The position numbers and the translations under genes were made by a program. Shown here one piece after another: positions 26,395 to 35,111 of a DNA stretch of 64,000 bases. The notes beneath the pieces are model-generated. The model searched no databases and was not told the origin of the DNA. It saw only the letters and a program-made list of their open reading frames with translations. Positions within the stretch are counted from its first letter, which is position 1. The number at the start of each line of letters is the position of its first letter. This stretch comes from Calothrix sp. 336/3 (GTDB lineage: Bacteria; Cyanobacteriota; Cyanobacteriia; Cyanobacteriales; Nostocaceae): the NCBI RefSeq assembly GCF_000734895.2, contig NZ_CP011382.1, positions 248,001-312,000 on the forward strand, in the 5' to 3' direction.

Positions 26395-27243
26395 TTAAAG
26401 ACTAGGTAACTTATCACTTAAAATCGACTGTCCATTACTGCTATTTTGACGATAACCGCAGCGAAAAATACAACGTTTGTGATTGTGATGATTTAATTTG
26501 GCGCAATATACAGCCCTTTTACCTTTTGATTGCACATATACCTCAGCAGCCAAAAGCATTCCTAAAAGTGGCGCGGTGAAATAAACCCAGATAGCTGTCC
26601 AATTCTGAGCCAGAATCGCCGATGCAAGGGTACGAGCGGGATTCATACTCATCCCAGATAGGGGCGCTTCCAGGGTAATATAGGTTGTAATTAATACTGC
26701 TGCACAAATCCCAGTCCAGCGTGACAGTTTGGGAATGTTTGATACAAATAGAATCATCAGCATCATACCAAAGGATATACTGAGTTCAGCAATAAATGCG
26801 ATACCGACACCACCCGTTCCCGGAATTGTAACAATGTAATTTATAGAAGGGTCGGCAAGTCCTTTGGGAAACTTGACTGATGCTGGCTCTAATAACTTTG
26901 TTGCAAATACTAACCCCAGAAATCCACCGACGAATTGAGCCAAAATGTAAAAAACTGTATCAGTAGGCTTAATTTTACCTAGACGGAAGAAAGTAAAAGT
27001 GACAACCGGATTGATATGTGCCCCAGATTGCTTACCCCAAGGAGAGTAAATAATTGCGATCGCTGTTAATCCCATCGCCACCCCAATGATGAACCGTCGT
27101 AAAAATGGTTCAGAAATTGCCTGTTGTATTGGTGAAGCGGGATGTTCTAGCAGTGCAGTCACCACCGCAGCAGAAATCATAAAAATGCCCAATCCCGCAG
27201 CTTCCATCAAGTATTCGGGATAGTGACGGTGTAAAGTATTCAT
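26395..27243 (-). CDS. MIP-family aquaporin/glycerol channel
   Basis: A 282-residue six-helix channel. The first pore motif is Asn78-Pro79-Val80 (HINPVVTF) instead of NPA; the second is canonical, Asn201-Pro202-Ala203-Arg204. The Arg is the selectivity-filter residue. The N-terminal half has LMEAAGLGIFMISAAVV as the usual first helix. The C-terminal tail carries a tight Cys/His cluster: Cys247, His252, His253, His255, Cys258, Cys262, which resembles a metal site. The start ATG 27243 directly abuts the stop of the upstream dehydrogenase, so the two are co-translated. Role: flux of water or small neutral solutes. Confidence 0.88.
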   Translation of the reverse strand: MNTLHRHYPEYLMEAAGLGIFMISAAVVTALLEHPASPIQQAISEPFLRRFIIGVAMGLTAIAIIYSPWGKQSGAHINPVVTFTFFRLGKIKPTDTVFYILAQFVGGFLGLVFATKLLEPASVKFPKGLADPSINYIVTIPGTGGVGIAFIAELSISFGMMLMILFVSNIPKLSRWTGICAAVLITTYITLEAPLSGMSMNPARTLASAILAQNWTAIWVYFTAPLLGMLLAAEVYVQSKGKRAVYCAKLNHHNHKRCIFRCGYRQNSSNGQSILSDKLPSL

Positions 27244-28041
27244 CTACTGTTCCTGATAATTCCAAAGCAATCCACCATCTACAAAAAAGGTGCTACCTGT
27301 GATGTAATCTGCATCCCCAGAAGCCAAAAACGCTACCATAGAGGCGATATCCTGGGGTTGACCAAGACGACCAAGGGGAATATTCTGCAACAATGCACCT
27401 AATTTTTCTGGATTATTTAACAGCTTGGTATTAATCGGGGTTGCGATCGCTCCGGGGGCGACGTTATTAATTGTGATACCTAAAGCACCTAACTCAACTG
27501 CCAAATTGCGAGCCAGCATTTTCATTCCACCTTTACTAGTGCAATAAGCCGCAAAATTGGGAAATGGTAGTTCTTCATGCACCGAACTGATATTGATGAT
27601 TTTTCCAGTCCGGTTGGTGGCAATTAAATGTTGAACAAAGGCTTGAGTCGCAAAAAATACGCCCTTTAAATTTACATTCATCACAGCATCGTAATCTGCC
27701 TCTGTTACTTCCCAAAAGGGTGCGTGTTTTTCAATCCCGGCATTGTTTACCAGAATATCGAGCTTGCCAAAATGCTCAATACTTTCGGCGATTAATTGCT
27801 GCACCTCCGAAACGCTTCCTAAGTCTGCTTTAATCGTAAAGCCATGAGATTTAGGACACTGAGCCATGTAACATTTTCCGCCTACAGCTTCCACTTTTGC
27901 TAGGGTATCCTCAGCTCCTTCTGGGTGAGAGCGATAATTAATAATTACATTTGCACCCTCTTGAGCAAGACGCAAAACAATTCCCTGCCCAATTCCCTGA
28001 CTGCTACCAGTCACTAAAGCAACTTTATCTTGAAGTTTCAT
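27244..28041 (-). CDS. Short-chain dehydrogenase/reductase (glucose 1-dehydrogenase-like)
   Basis: Starting at ATG 28041 (MKLQDKVALVTGSSQGIGQG) the protein has 265 residues, normal for classical SDRs; a frame open to 28101 adds 20 poorly conserved residues. Motifs: TGSSQGIGQG for NAD(P), DILVNNAGIE, catalytic Ser in INISSVHEE, Tyr-x3-Lys as YCTSKGG, and C-terminal YITGSTFFVDGG, the last typical of glucose 1-dehydrogenases and 3-oxoacyl reductases. It has a small insertion (CPKSHGFTI) after the second strand. First gene of the SDR-aquaporin-reductase operon. Confidence 0.88.
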   Translation of the reverse strand: MKLQDKVALVTGSSQGIGQGIVLRLAQEGANVIINYRSHPEGAEDTLAKVEAVGGKCYMAQCPKSHGFTIKADLGSVSEVQQLIAESIEHFGKLDILVNNAGIEKHAPFWEVTEADYDAVMNVNLKGVFFATQAFVQHLIATNRTGKIINISSVHEELPFPNFAAYCTSKGGMKMLARNLAVELGALGITINNVAPGAIATPINTKLLNNPEKLGALLQNIPLGRLGQPQDIASMVAFLASGDADYITGSTFFVDGGLLWNYQEQ

Positions 28042-29116
28042 AAACTTTTTTTGGTTATTTGTTTGCATGAAGTAGGGTTGTGCCATCCAAAATTCACACA
28101 CTGGTATTATCCATTGCCTAAATTGGCAGCACCAAAAGTCGCATAAAACTGATTTTTTCTTGAATGTTCATAGCTTGAGATGCCTCCTAGGCAACTAAAA
28201 TCAAGAATGTGATTTTTTTCTGTAACTTGATTTAACTTGATTGTTACTGGAGTAATCAAGCTGAAGATTATGAGATTCTAAGAGTTTTTGTATGTAATGC
28301 TGAGATTCTCCGACTCTAGTTTTTATCATTTTCTCAGCAAATTTTAACCTTAATCTCAATACTGCTGATTTATTACAGAAAGTGAAAGACTGAAGCAGAG
28401 ATAATCAGGCTAAACACAGCCAATATTATTAGCTTTATTTGTAAGATTTTTAAGTATTATTTAAATTTTATTTTGTGTTTCTTTCATGTACTGTGGATGC
28501 GAAAAATACTCCCGTTGGGCGATCACATATTTCACCAAGAAAAATTGATGTAAGTAGAACGGTTTCAATAATTCACGCTATGTCATTGCGAATGAAACGA
28601 AGTGAAATGTTCGCGTAGCGTGCCGTAGGCTCTAGCAATCTCAAGGGTTATGCCGATTTTACATTCTGTTACATAGTTAGGTTTATTCTCACCGACTTAC
28701 TTAACTAAAATACTCAATGTCAAGCTAAAGTCTTGATTTAGAGTTAAAAGTAAACCAGGATATTATCGTTATATCCTGTAGCTTTTTGGTTTTAGCGTAT
28801 TTATACATAGAGGTATAAGATATCAGGGAACAAACTACGAATCATTGCTGCCTATATTATTGAAACACTAATTCTCTTAAGTAAGTTCACTGAAGACAAA
28901 CTTGTTGATACACATCAAAATATACCTAGAAGCTCACAACTTCATCATAAAATTACAAGTTATTTTAATTCCTTAATAACCACGAATTTTAGACAATTCG
29001 ATTTGGTGTACTTAGGAATTGTGAGCTTTGAATGAGAATGGAACAATTTTGGTGTATGTCACCATGAACCATAACTCATCTGCAAAACTCAATCAAGATA
29101 TAAATAGGAGATAAAA
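28042..29116. other. Long intergenic region with MITE-like repeat
   Basis: About 1.07 kb without a convincing gene. It holds the second copy of the dispersed repeat (28551-28703), a GCCTCCTAGGC palindrome near 28180, and a 10-bp inverted repeat AAGCTCACAA (28930-28939) with its complement at 29029-29038, which could structure the leader of the small peptidoglycan-binding gene. Confidence 0.5.
28551..28703. repeat. MITE-like dispersed repeat, copy 2
   Basis: The partner of 68-221: the same TAAGTAGAACGG left end and CCGACTTACTTA right end, with a two-base difference in length. The mismatches are scattered through the interior while the ends are exactly conserved, as expected when termini are under selection for mobility. 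No obvious longer target duplication is present. Confidence 0.7.
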
Positions 29117-29347
29117 ATGCCTTTAGACTACCCTGGTTACTCTTTGCAAAACTATTGCGAAGGTCAAGAAGTTTATATGGTACAGCAAACTTTGCAAGCA
29201 TTAGGATATTCTTTGAGTGCTGATGGTGCTTTTGGTCCTGTAACTGAAAGTGCAGTCAGACTTTTCCAAAACGCGAATGGTCTTGTTGCTGATGGTATTG
29301 TTGGTCCCAATACATGGAATGCTTTAATGTGCCAAGCAGCTTGCTAA
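29117..29347 (+). CDS. Minimal peptidoglycan-binding domain protein
   Basis: A 76-residue protein that is one PG_binding_1 domain: VYMVQQTLQALGYSLSADG, AFGPVTESAVRLFQNANGL and GIVGPNTWNAL make up the repeat. There is no signal peptide, transmembrane segment or catalytic partner. Three cysteines occur, two of them in the C-terminal CQAAC. Such domains bind the glycan or peptide of murein in enzymes; alone it may be an adaptor, or act intracellularly. An AGGAG sequence lies eight to ten bases before ATG 29117. A strong hairpin at 29416 follows. Confidence 0.85.
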   Translation: MPLDYPGYSLQNYCEGQEVYMVQQTLQALGYSLSADGAFGPVTESAVRLFQNANGLVADGIVGPNTWNALMCQAAC

Positions 29348-29415
29348 AAAATAGTATTTTGCGTCAAAAGCATTGATATGTGAGTTGCATTTTATGTGAC
29401 CAACATAGTATTTAT

Positions 29416-29440
29416 TAGTGCCAGAACTATTCTGGCACTA
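29416..29440 (+). terminator. Perfect hairpin downstream of the peptidoglycan-binding gene
   Basis: TAGTGCCAGAA and TTCTGGCACTA form an 11-bp perfect stem with a 3-base loop. It is followed by a weak T-rich stretch (CCATTTATTATG) rather than a clean T-run, so termination or 3'-end stabilisation are both possible. Confidence 0.6.
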
Positions 29441-29710
29441 CCATTTATTATGAGAATGAATAGTTCAAATAAATTGAGTCTTTTTTAGCTTTTTCACTGA
29501 CTTGCTTCTCTAAAAACATTAGCTTCATAAATTAATTTGATATTGCACAAATATAGGATAAATTAGCAGATATAAATATTCATAATTCGTTCCCATTAGT
29601 ACGAAATTCTACCCTGACATGGCTAACCGCAACGCCACGAATTTTATTCTCTAATCCTATGTTGACTAAATTTAAATCTAGATAAAAATTAGCAAAGGAG
29701 TATAAAAACA
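29441..29710. other. Intergenic leader of the Trp-triplet repeat protein
   Basis: AT-rich sequence with no frame. AAAGGAG at about 29694-29700 is a good ribosome binding site for ATG 29711. A promoter cannot be placed with confidence. Confidence 0.4.
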
Positions 29711-32308
29711 ATGGTTCAGGTAAATGGACAAGCACCTGTACAATCTAGTGTTGCACCAAAGTCTGCATTAGATACAGCACTTGATGTTTATGAAGAAGCT
29801 TTAATTGCATTGGAAGAAAGACAATCTCAGCCAACATTTGACCAGAAAGTTGCTGTTTTGGTTGCCCGTGATGGGGTTGAGAAAAAAAGACAAATGGATC
29901 AAAATCCGATTGGAGCTACTTATGGGAGACTGTTAAGTTTAGATGAGCGTCTGAAAGCACAAGCGAAAATCCTCAGCGAAGATGACGAATTAGCGCAATG
30001 GAAAGATAGTTTGAATGCTGCACCAAATATGTGGTGGTGGCACTTGAAGTATCCTTTGGCAATGTCTCCAACCCAGGTAGCAAAGCGCTATCAACAAACT
30101 ATCTCTGTGTTGGAAGCAGCTCTTCCCAATGCTCAAAAAGAACAAGTTTTAGAAGTATTATTAGCTCGTGATGCGATTGAAACTTCTCGCGATAATCAAC
30201 CTTTACCAGAGCATATTGCCAAAGTTGTCATTGATTTAGATGAGCGTTTAAGGGGACTTGCAGATGTTATTACCAAACTAGTGAAGTTAGAGGATTGGAA
30301 GCAAAGTTTAAGCAAAACTACACCAAATACATGGTGGTGGGAACTTAGCGATATTGAACCGATTCCAACTCAAGCGGTTGAGCGTTACGAAAAGGCTTTA
30401 TTTGCTTTAGAATTACCACCAAAAGCAACTTCTGAAGAATTATTAGAGGTGTTACTAGCACGGGATGCTGTCGAAAAAGCTTGGACTAAGCAACAACAAC
30501 CACCTCACTACTTGACTGCAAAAATAATTGAATTAGACAAACGTTTAAAATCTCAATCTCAAGCTTTTGCCAACGATGATATCGTTGATGAGTGGAAAAA
30601 TAATCTCAAACCACCAGAGATGAATTGGTGGTGGTCTTTTACCCGTTCTGTTCCCTTACCCAATGAAGCGATCGCGCGCTACGAAAAAACTATTCATATA
30701 ATTGAAAACAGCAAACCACCTTCCTCTCAGCAACTTTTGGATACCCTGTTAGCTCGTGATGGGTTAGAGGAAGCAGTTGAGGGAGCTTATCGAGATAAAC
30801 CCGTTCCCGAAAAGCTTGCCAGACAAATAATTGCCTTAGACAACAAATTAAAGCAGTATCGGTTGGATTTAAATAAAGATAACCAAATCAGACAATGGAA
30901 AGATAGCTTAAAGCGTCAAAATCGTTGGTGGTGGGAACTTAAACCGGCGATCGTTGGTTCTGAGGAAGAACCGGGAACACGTAAAGATTGGTTATTTAAC
31001 ACTTTAGCGGTAGTTTGTTTAGGTGTTGGTGCTGCTTTTACAGCTTATAGCAGCCAGGTATTTTTCCAAAAAGTCGAAGGACAAGAGGTTCAACAAGCTG
31101 ATTTATCGCAAAATATGGCAGCAGTATTGCAAGTCATCGGTTTAGGTGCTGGTGGTGCAGCTGCATTAACTAGTGGTGGTAGAAAGACACTGGAAAAGCT
31201 ATTTACGAATTTACAATTACCACCTCATAAACAAGCTCCTACAGCATTAGCGATCGCTGCTGGAATGACAACAATTACTGGTACTGTCGCTGTCTCATTA
31301 CCAATGTGGGGAAAAGTCTATATCAATCAAGGACAAGCACATTTACAAAATACAAGCTGGTTGAAAGCTCAGGATAGCTTTCTTCAAGCAAAAAAATTCA
31401 TTAATAGCGATGAAGACAAAGCGGAAGTCGAAATTGGTTTAGGGATGTCTTACGAACATCTTGGAGATTTAGTAAAAGCGAAAGACTATTACAAAAAAGC
31501 TGCATCTCTGGACAATATCGAAGGTATGACTAGGTATGCTCGATTGAGTTTGGTTGATTTTTTCTTCAAAAATCCCCCTGATTCACGGATACAACCTTCA
31601 GTCACCGATGAAAACCTCAGGCAAGCTCATCTTTTTAACCAACGTGCTTGGATGAAAATTACAAAATTGTTGACGAAAAATGAACAAACTCCAGAAAAAC
31701 TCAACAAAGAGTTATTAAATCTGACACAATTAGCCAGAACAAATGGTTCGGTTATTTCGACTACTCAAGACTTATTAGTATCTCCAAAAGATAATAAAGC
31801 TTTACAAGATGAAGAATATCGTCATAAATATTGGACAGAAGGGGTGGCAGGTCTTTTTAAATCAAATTTAGATGAGTTGAAAAACCTTAAGGTTGCTGAT
31901 AATGATGCTCTCAATGTCAGAGCTATTTGTTTTGCATACGTTACAGGTGAACAACTCAGATATACAGAAAATATTACTAATGTTCCCCCAGAGCTATTTA
32001 GCCTTGTTCATGGATATATGGAGCAAGATCCTAACGCTCCAAATTGCTACGATGACAAAGCTCTGAGCGTTTATGATTTTTCACTCATTGAAGCTTTGGC
32101 AAAAATGTATAAGATGCCGAAATTTAAAGTTGCTTCTACAAGTAATAATAAGCAGCCAGTCAGTAATTCTGAATACAATCAAAATCCTCAAGTAGTTAGT
32201 CCTCCAACGGAAGAAGTTTCTAATCAAAATCCCCAAACTCCTCCAACGCAATCTGAAAACCAGAATTCTCCAGATAGTCAATCAACTGTACCCAGCACAA
32301 TTCCCTAA
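29711..32308 (+). CDS. Membrane protein with four Trp-triplet repeats and a TPR-like domain
   Basis: I do not recognise this 865-residue protein. Residues about 20-412 contain four repeats of about 100 residues. Each has a YE-x-AL-x-ALE helix, LLARDAVE, a D-ERLK-type helix, a W-K-x-SL helix and ends in a Trp triplet (WWW at 108-110, 208-210, 306-308, 406-408; spacings 100, 98, 100). Three hydrophobic stretches follow (about 430-448, 468-490, 512-535), then TPR-like helices (YINQGQAHLQN, GLGMSYEHLGDLVKAKDYYKKA; about 543-600), a helical region, and a Pro/Gln/Asn-rich disordered tail from about 810. AAAGGAG precedes the ATG. Role unknown; scaffold or membrane-associated assembly is inference. 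Confidence 0.8.
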   Translation: MVQVNGQAPVQSSVAPKSALDTALDVYEEALIALEERQSQPTFDQKVAVLVARDGVEKKRQMDQNPIGATYGRLLSLDERLKAQAKILSEDDELAQWKDSLNAAPNMWWWHLKYPLAMSPTQVAKRYQQTISVLEAALPNAQKEQVLEVLLARDAIETSRDNQPLPEHIAKVVIDLDERLRGLADVITKLVKLEDWKQSLSKTTPNTWWWELSDIEPIPTQAVERYEKALFALELPPKATSEELLEVLLARDAVEKAWTKQQQPPHYLTAKIIELDKRLKSQSQAFANDDIVDEWKNNLKPPEMNWWWSFTRSVPLPNEAIARYEKTIHIIENSKPPSSQQLLDTLLARDGLEEAVEGAYRDKPVPEKLARQIIALDNKLKQYRLDLNKDNQIRQWKDSLKRQNRWWWELKPAIVGSEEEPGTRKDWLFNTLAVVCLGVGAAFTAYSSQVFFQKVEGQEVQQADLSQNMAAVLQVIGLGAGGAAALTSGGRKTLEKLFTNLQLPPHKQAPTALAIAAGMTTITGTVAVSLPMWGKVYINQGQAHLQNTSWLKAQDSFLQAKKFINSDEDKAEVEIGLGMSYEHLGDLVKAKDYYKKAASLDNIEGMTRYARLSLVDFFFKNPPDSRIQPSVTDENLRQAHLFNQRAWMKITKLLTKNEQTPEKLNKELLNLTQLARTNGSVISTTQDLLVSPKDNKALQDEEYRHKYWTEGVAGLFKSNLDELKNLKVADNDALNVRAICFAYVTGEQLRYTENITNVPPELFSLVHGYMEQDPNAPNCYDDKALSVYDFSLIEALAKMYKMPKFKVASTSNNKQPVSNSEYNQNPQVVSPPTEEVSNQNPQTPPTQSENQNSPDSQSTVPSTIP

Positions 32309-32360
32309 ATCATCTGGCATTGCTTTGAGAAATTTTGTAAAAGTTTGATGTTTCTCTACA

Positions 32361-32390
32361 AGCTAAGAGTAGGAATAGTTGCTCTTAGCT
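32361..32390 (+). terminator. Hairpin after the Trp-triplet repeat gene
   Basis: AGCTAAGAG and CTCTTAGCT form a perfect 9-bp stem around a 12-base loop, about 50 bp after the stop at 32308. There is no T-run, so factor-independent termination is not certain. Confidence 0.5.
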
Positions 32391-32516
32391 GAAGATTCTA
32401 TCGAGAATAATTCAGGGCTTACGCAATCCGAGTTAGGTATAATAAATCTTCAAAACCCTTAATTTTTCATTGTTTGGTTTGAAGCACTGCTTGAAAAGGA
32501 AACAATCCTAAGATTT

Positions 32517-32572
32517 CGGGAGATTACGTCGCTCTGTTCGTCCGTTCCAGACATGCTACGCAAACATAATGA
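32517..32572. repeat. Nostoc-type small dispersed repeat
   Basis: The stretch contains GATTACGTCGCTCTGTTCGTCC and an AACATAATGAC end, similar in vocabulary to the repeats at 42396-42450 and inside the MITE-like element. It lies between the convergent repeat-protein and NUDIX genes. A GGGCTTACGCAA motif just upstream (about 32413) is another common dispersed sequence. Confidence 0.5.
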
Positions 32573-32605
32573 CTTAATTCGGTGGCTTTTGTGTAATTTC
32601 TATAA

Positions 32606-33043
32606 TTAGGGTAAAAATTCCTGGGCAAAGTCTAATAATATCCTTTGGTGTGCAGGTCCAATTGGTCTAAATTCCTGGGCGATCGCCGAGTAGGATTTTC
32701 CTTGAATCACATCTTCTAGGGGAACTAAACCCATATCCCAACCTTCGTTCAGTTCTAACTTCTCTAATCCCACTTCCAGGGGAGCATGGAAGACGTGACG
32801 AATAGCTTTAGCATCTGGGTAAATGCCAAAAAAAGCAAAACTTGGGGGCAAAGTATAATTAATCTCTTCTAAAACTTCTCGCTGCACGGCTGTTTCTGGA
32901 GTTTCTCCCATCTCCAAATGTCCCCCAAAAAATGCCCAATACCCTGGGTAGAGAATCGCAGGGTTATTATCTCGCAGCTGCATGAGGAACTTGTTGTCTT
33001 GGTAGAGGATGGCGATCGCTACTTCTGCAATTTTATGACTCAT
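32606..33043 (-). CDS. NUDIX hydrolase
   Basis: A 145-residue NUDIX protein. The Nudix box runs from Gly41 to Ile61 (GHLEMGETPETAVQREVLEE), with the metal-binding REVLEE glutamates intact. The N-terminus is VAIAILYQDNKFLMQLRD, giving the usual beta sheet, and a short C-terminal extension follows. These enzymes hydrolyse nucleoside diphosphates linked to another moiety, such as oxidised nucleotides, ADP-ribose or dinucleoside polyphosphates; the substrate is not predictable here. Start ATG 33043, 51 bp downstream of the serine acetyltransferase gene on the same strand. Confidence 0.9.
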   Translation of the reverse strand: MSHKIAEVAIAILYQDNKFLMQLRDNNPAILYPGYWAFFGGHLEMGETPETAVQREVLEEINYTLPPSFAFFGIYPDAKAIRHVFHAPLEVGLEKLELNEGWDMGLVPLEDVIQGKSYSAIAQEFRPIGPAHQRILLDFAQEFLP

Positions 33044-33093
33044 GATGGTGACATAATTTATTTTTTTATATCACCCATCTTCCCAGGTAGCCA

Positions 33094-33864
33094 CTAAATT
33101 CCGGCACCATCGAGAAATTCCTGAATTTTTTTGTCTCGAATATTACAGCAAGGAGCATCCGTAACCATGTCCGGTTCCAGAGTCAAACTACCGACTAAAA
33201 CAGCTTGTTTCAATTGCGGTGTTTGTTGACGAGCATCTTCGAGGGTTTGTATCTTCTCTTCTAGGGACTCAATTCTATCAACTAAAACTCGAATAACTTC
33301 CGCTTCCGAATCTGGTAAATTGCTATGTTCCAAGGGAGCAACACGGACACCAGAGCGGTAAACGATTCTACCAGGAATGCCAACAACGGTACAATCTGAG
33401 GGGACATCTCGCAGTACTACAGAACCCGCACCGATGCGGACGTTATTCCCAATCAGAATATTTCCGAGAACTTTGGCTCCGGTACCAATGACAACATTTT
33501 CACCGACAGTCGGGTGACGTTTACCACTTTCTTTTCCAGTTCCACCCAGGGTGACACCTTGATAAATCAGGGCATAATCACCGATAATCGCAGTCTCACC
33601 AATCACAACACCCATACCATGGTCGATGAATACACCCTTACCAATCACAGCACCGGGGTGAATTTCAATTCCTGTGAGAAATCGAGCAAGATGGGAAATG
33701 AAGCGGGGGAGAAAGGGAATACCGAGATGATTTAACCAGTGGGCTAGTCGATGGAATAATAGAGCTTGCAATCCAGGATAGCAGAATAATACTTCCAACC
33801 AGTTACGAGCGGCTGGATCGCGTTCAAAAATAATCCGAAAGTCTGTTAGGAGTGTAGATAGCAC
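33094..33864 (-). CDS. cysE: Serine O-acetyltransferase
   Basis: Catalyses acetyl-CoA + L-serine to O-acetylserine, the first step of cysteine synthesis. I start at GTG 33864 ([21 protein letters not shown]), giving 256 residues; a TTG at 33888 would add eight. The helical N-domain ([18 protein letters not shown]) is followed by left-handed beta-helix hexapeptides: [19 protein letters not shown] with catalytic Asp-His, [39 protein letters not shown] and the [12 protein letters not shown] acetyl-CoA region. The tail has a coiled coil ([15 protein letters not shown]). Cysteine feedback is expected for the family. Confidence 0.93.
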   Translation of the reverse strand: MLSTLLTDFRIIFERDPAARNWLEVLFCYPGLQALLFHRLAHWLNHLGIPFLPRFISHLARFLTGIEIHPGAVIGKGVFIDHGMGVVIGETAIIGDYALIYQGVTLGGTGKESGKRHPTVGENVVIGTGAKVLGNILIGNNVRIGAGSVVLRDVPSDCTVVGIPGRIVYRSGVRVAPLEHSNLPDSEAEVIRVLVDRIESLEEKIQTLEDARQQTPQLKQAVLVGSLTLEPDMVTDAPCCNIRDKKIQEFLDGAGI

Positions 33865-33970
33865 GTTTGCACAGCCTCGTGTTGCCAAACAGGTTACATC
33901 CTATATTAACTTTTTCGGTGATACCTCAGCAGAAAAATCGGGGAAGGAAATTTTTCCTATTCTCTATCAA

Positions 33971-34456
33971 CTATTCCTCTACAGTCAGGGTGTAATTATG
34001 TTTGGCTCCAGAGTTAAAAATACCTACCCAAATCCGATAGGTACCTTTTTTAAATTTACTATCGCGAATGCTGGCATCTTTATTTCGACCAGTATCATCT
34101 CCACAACGGATTGTATCGTTGTTAGGTCCCTGAATCAGGATAGTTGTATCTTGACCGCTACTAACCTGAATATTTAATTGGGAAAAGTCTTGCTTTAACT
34201 CCATGATATGGTCGGGAGTGGTATCGGCAAAACCAATGCAGGGTTTACCTTGGCGATCGCGGTTACTAATTGCTGATAGGGGGTAGGAACCGCCAGTATA
34301 GCCCGTGACTTTCCCCTTATCGGGAGAGAATCCGGGAGAGAGGATAATTTTACCAAAATTGGCGTTATTGGCGAAGGCTGGAAATACTAAACCCCAATTC
34401 AGGGCAACCAATAGCCCCAGACTGACATATTTCATTCGCAGGGAATCTTGTCTCAT
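33971..34456 (-). CDS. Secreted protein with PPC-like beta domain
   Basis: A 161-residue protein with a signal peptide: basic RQDSLRMK, hydrophobic YVSLGLLVALNWGLVF and an AFA-N cleavage region near residue 29. A second Met at residue 8 may be the real start. The mature part ends in a beta-rich segment (TTILIQGPNNDTIRCGDD, KGTYRIWVGIFNSGAKHNYTLTV) resembling the bacterial pre-peptidase C-terminal (PPC) fold, with two cysteines (PCIGF and IRCGDD) that could form a disulfide. No enzyme domain is attached. Probably periplasmic or exported; function unknown. Confidence 0.72.
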   Translation of the reverse strand: MRQDSLRMKYVSLGLLVALNWGLVFPAFANNANFGKIILSPGFSPDKGKVTGYTGGSYPLSAISNRDRQGKPCIGFADTTPDHIMELKQDFSQLNIQVSSGQDTTILIQGPNNDTIRCGDDTGRNKDASIRDSKFKKGTYRIWVGIFNSGAKHNYTLTVEE

Positions 34457-35111
34457 GGCTGTCCTCTATCCCAGATGGGGGGAAAGAAAACAATTTCTTG
34501 GGCAAATTTTGTCTGAATAACAATCATGAGATTGTAATATTATGCTAGGGGACAGGTATTGCCCTCAGCGTTAGTGTTTGACTAGGGGTTGTTCCTCTGA
34601 AGGTTCAGCGTCACAATCTCAGACCGAAGAAGAAATTCTCAGATCGATATTTTATCCAAATATGAATAACTTGGTTGCCCCTCTTAGCCAAACCCCCGGC
34701 TTTGTGGCAGATACTTCCTCTCCATCATAGGCGATCGCCAGCATAGAGTCTGCTACTAGGCAAAATCCTCTGAATAACTTCAAATTTGGCAAGGTAAATT
34801 TAATTAGCACTTACACAAAAGCACAAGCTATGGAGATAATTCCTGAATTTCACCCAGCAAAGAATCAGGGTTTTGGCTCTCGTCATAGTTCATTGTGGCG
34901 CTACTAGAGGCGATCGCGAATATTTATTAGTCGGCAACTAAATTATTAAATTAAGAGTCTTACTCATTATGTAATTCGCTTTGCTCTGTTAATACTTTGC
35001 ATGAGTAAAAATATTTTTATCTAAGTGTTTTCTCACAAATGATTCGGGATTGCTATAGCTGTACTAAATAATTACTATTTTTTTTTTAAAGAAATAAGGA
35101 AATCACAGATA
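34457..35111. other. Intergenic region without recognised genes
   Basis: 655 bp between divergent genes, with HIP1-like GCGATCGC sites near 34731 and 34911. Short frames here are broken by stops within 15-35 codons. A T-run at about 35081-35090 lies just before the ankyrin-GUN4 gene; AAGGA at about 35096 may be its ribosome binding site. Confidence 0.45.

Noticed and set aside
34829..34935. Apparent minus-strand microprotein starting near 34894
   Set aside because: On careful reading the frame meets a TGA after about 14 codons; the longer version came from dropping one base at a line break.
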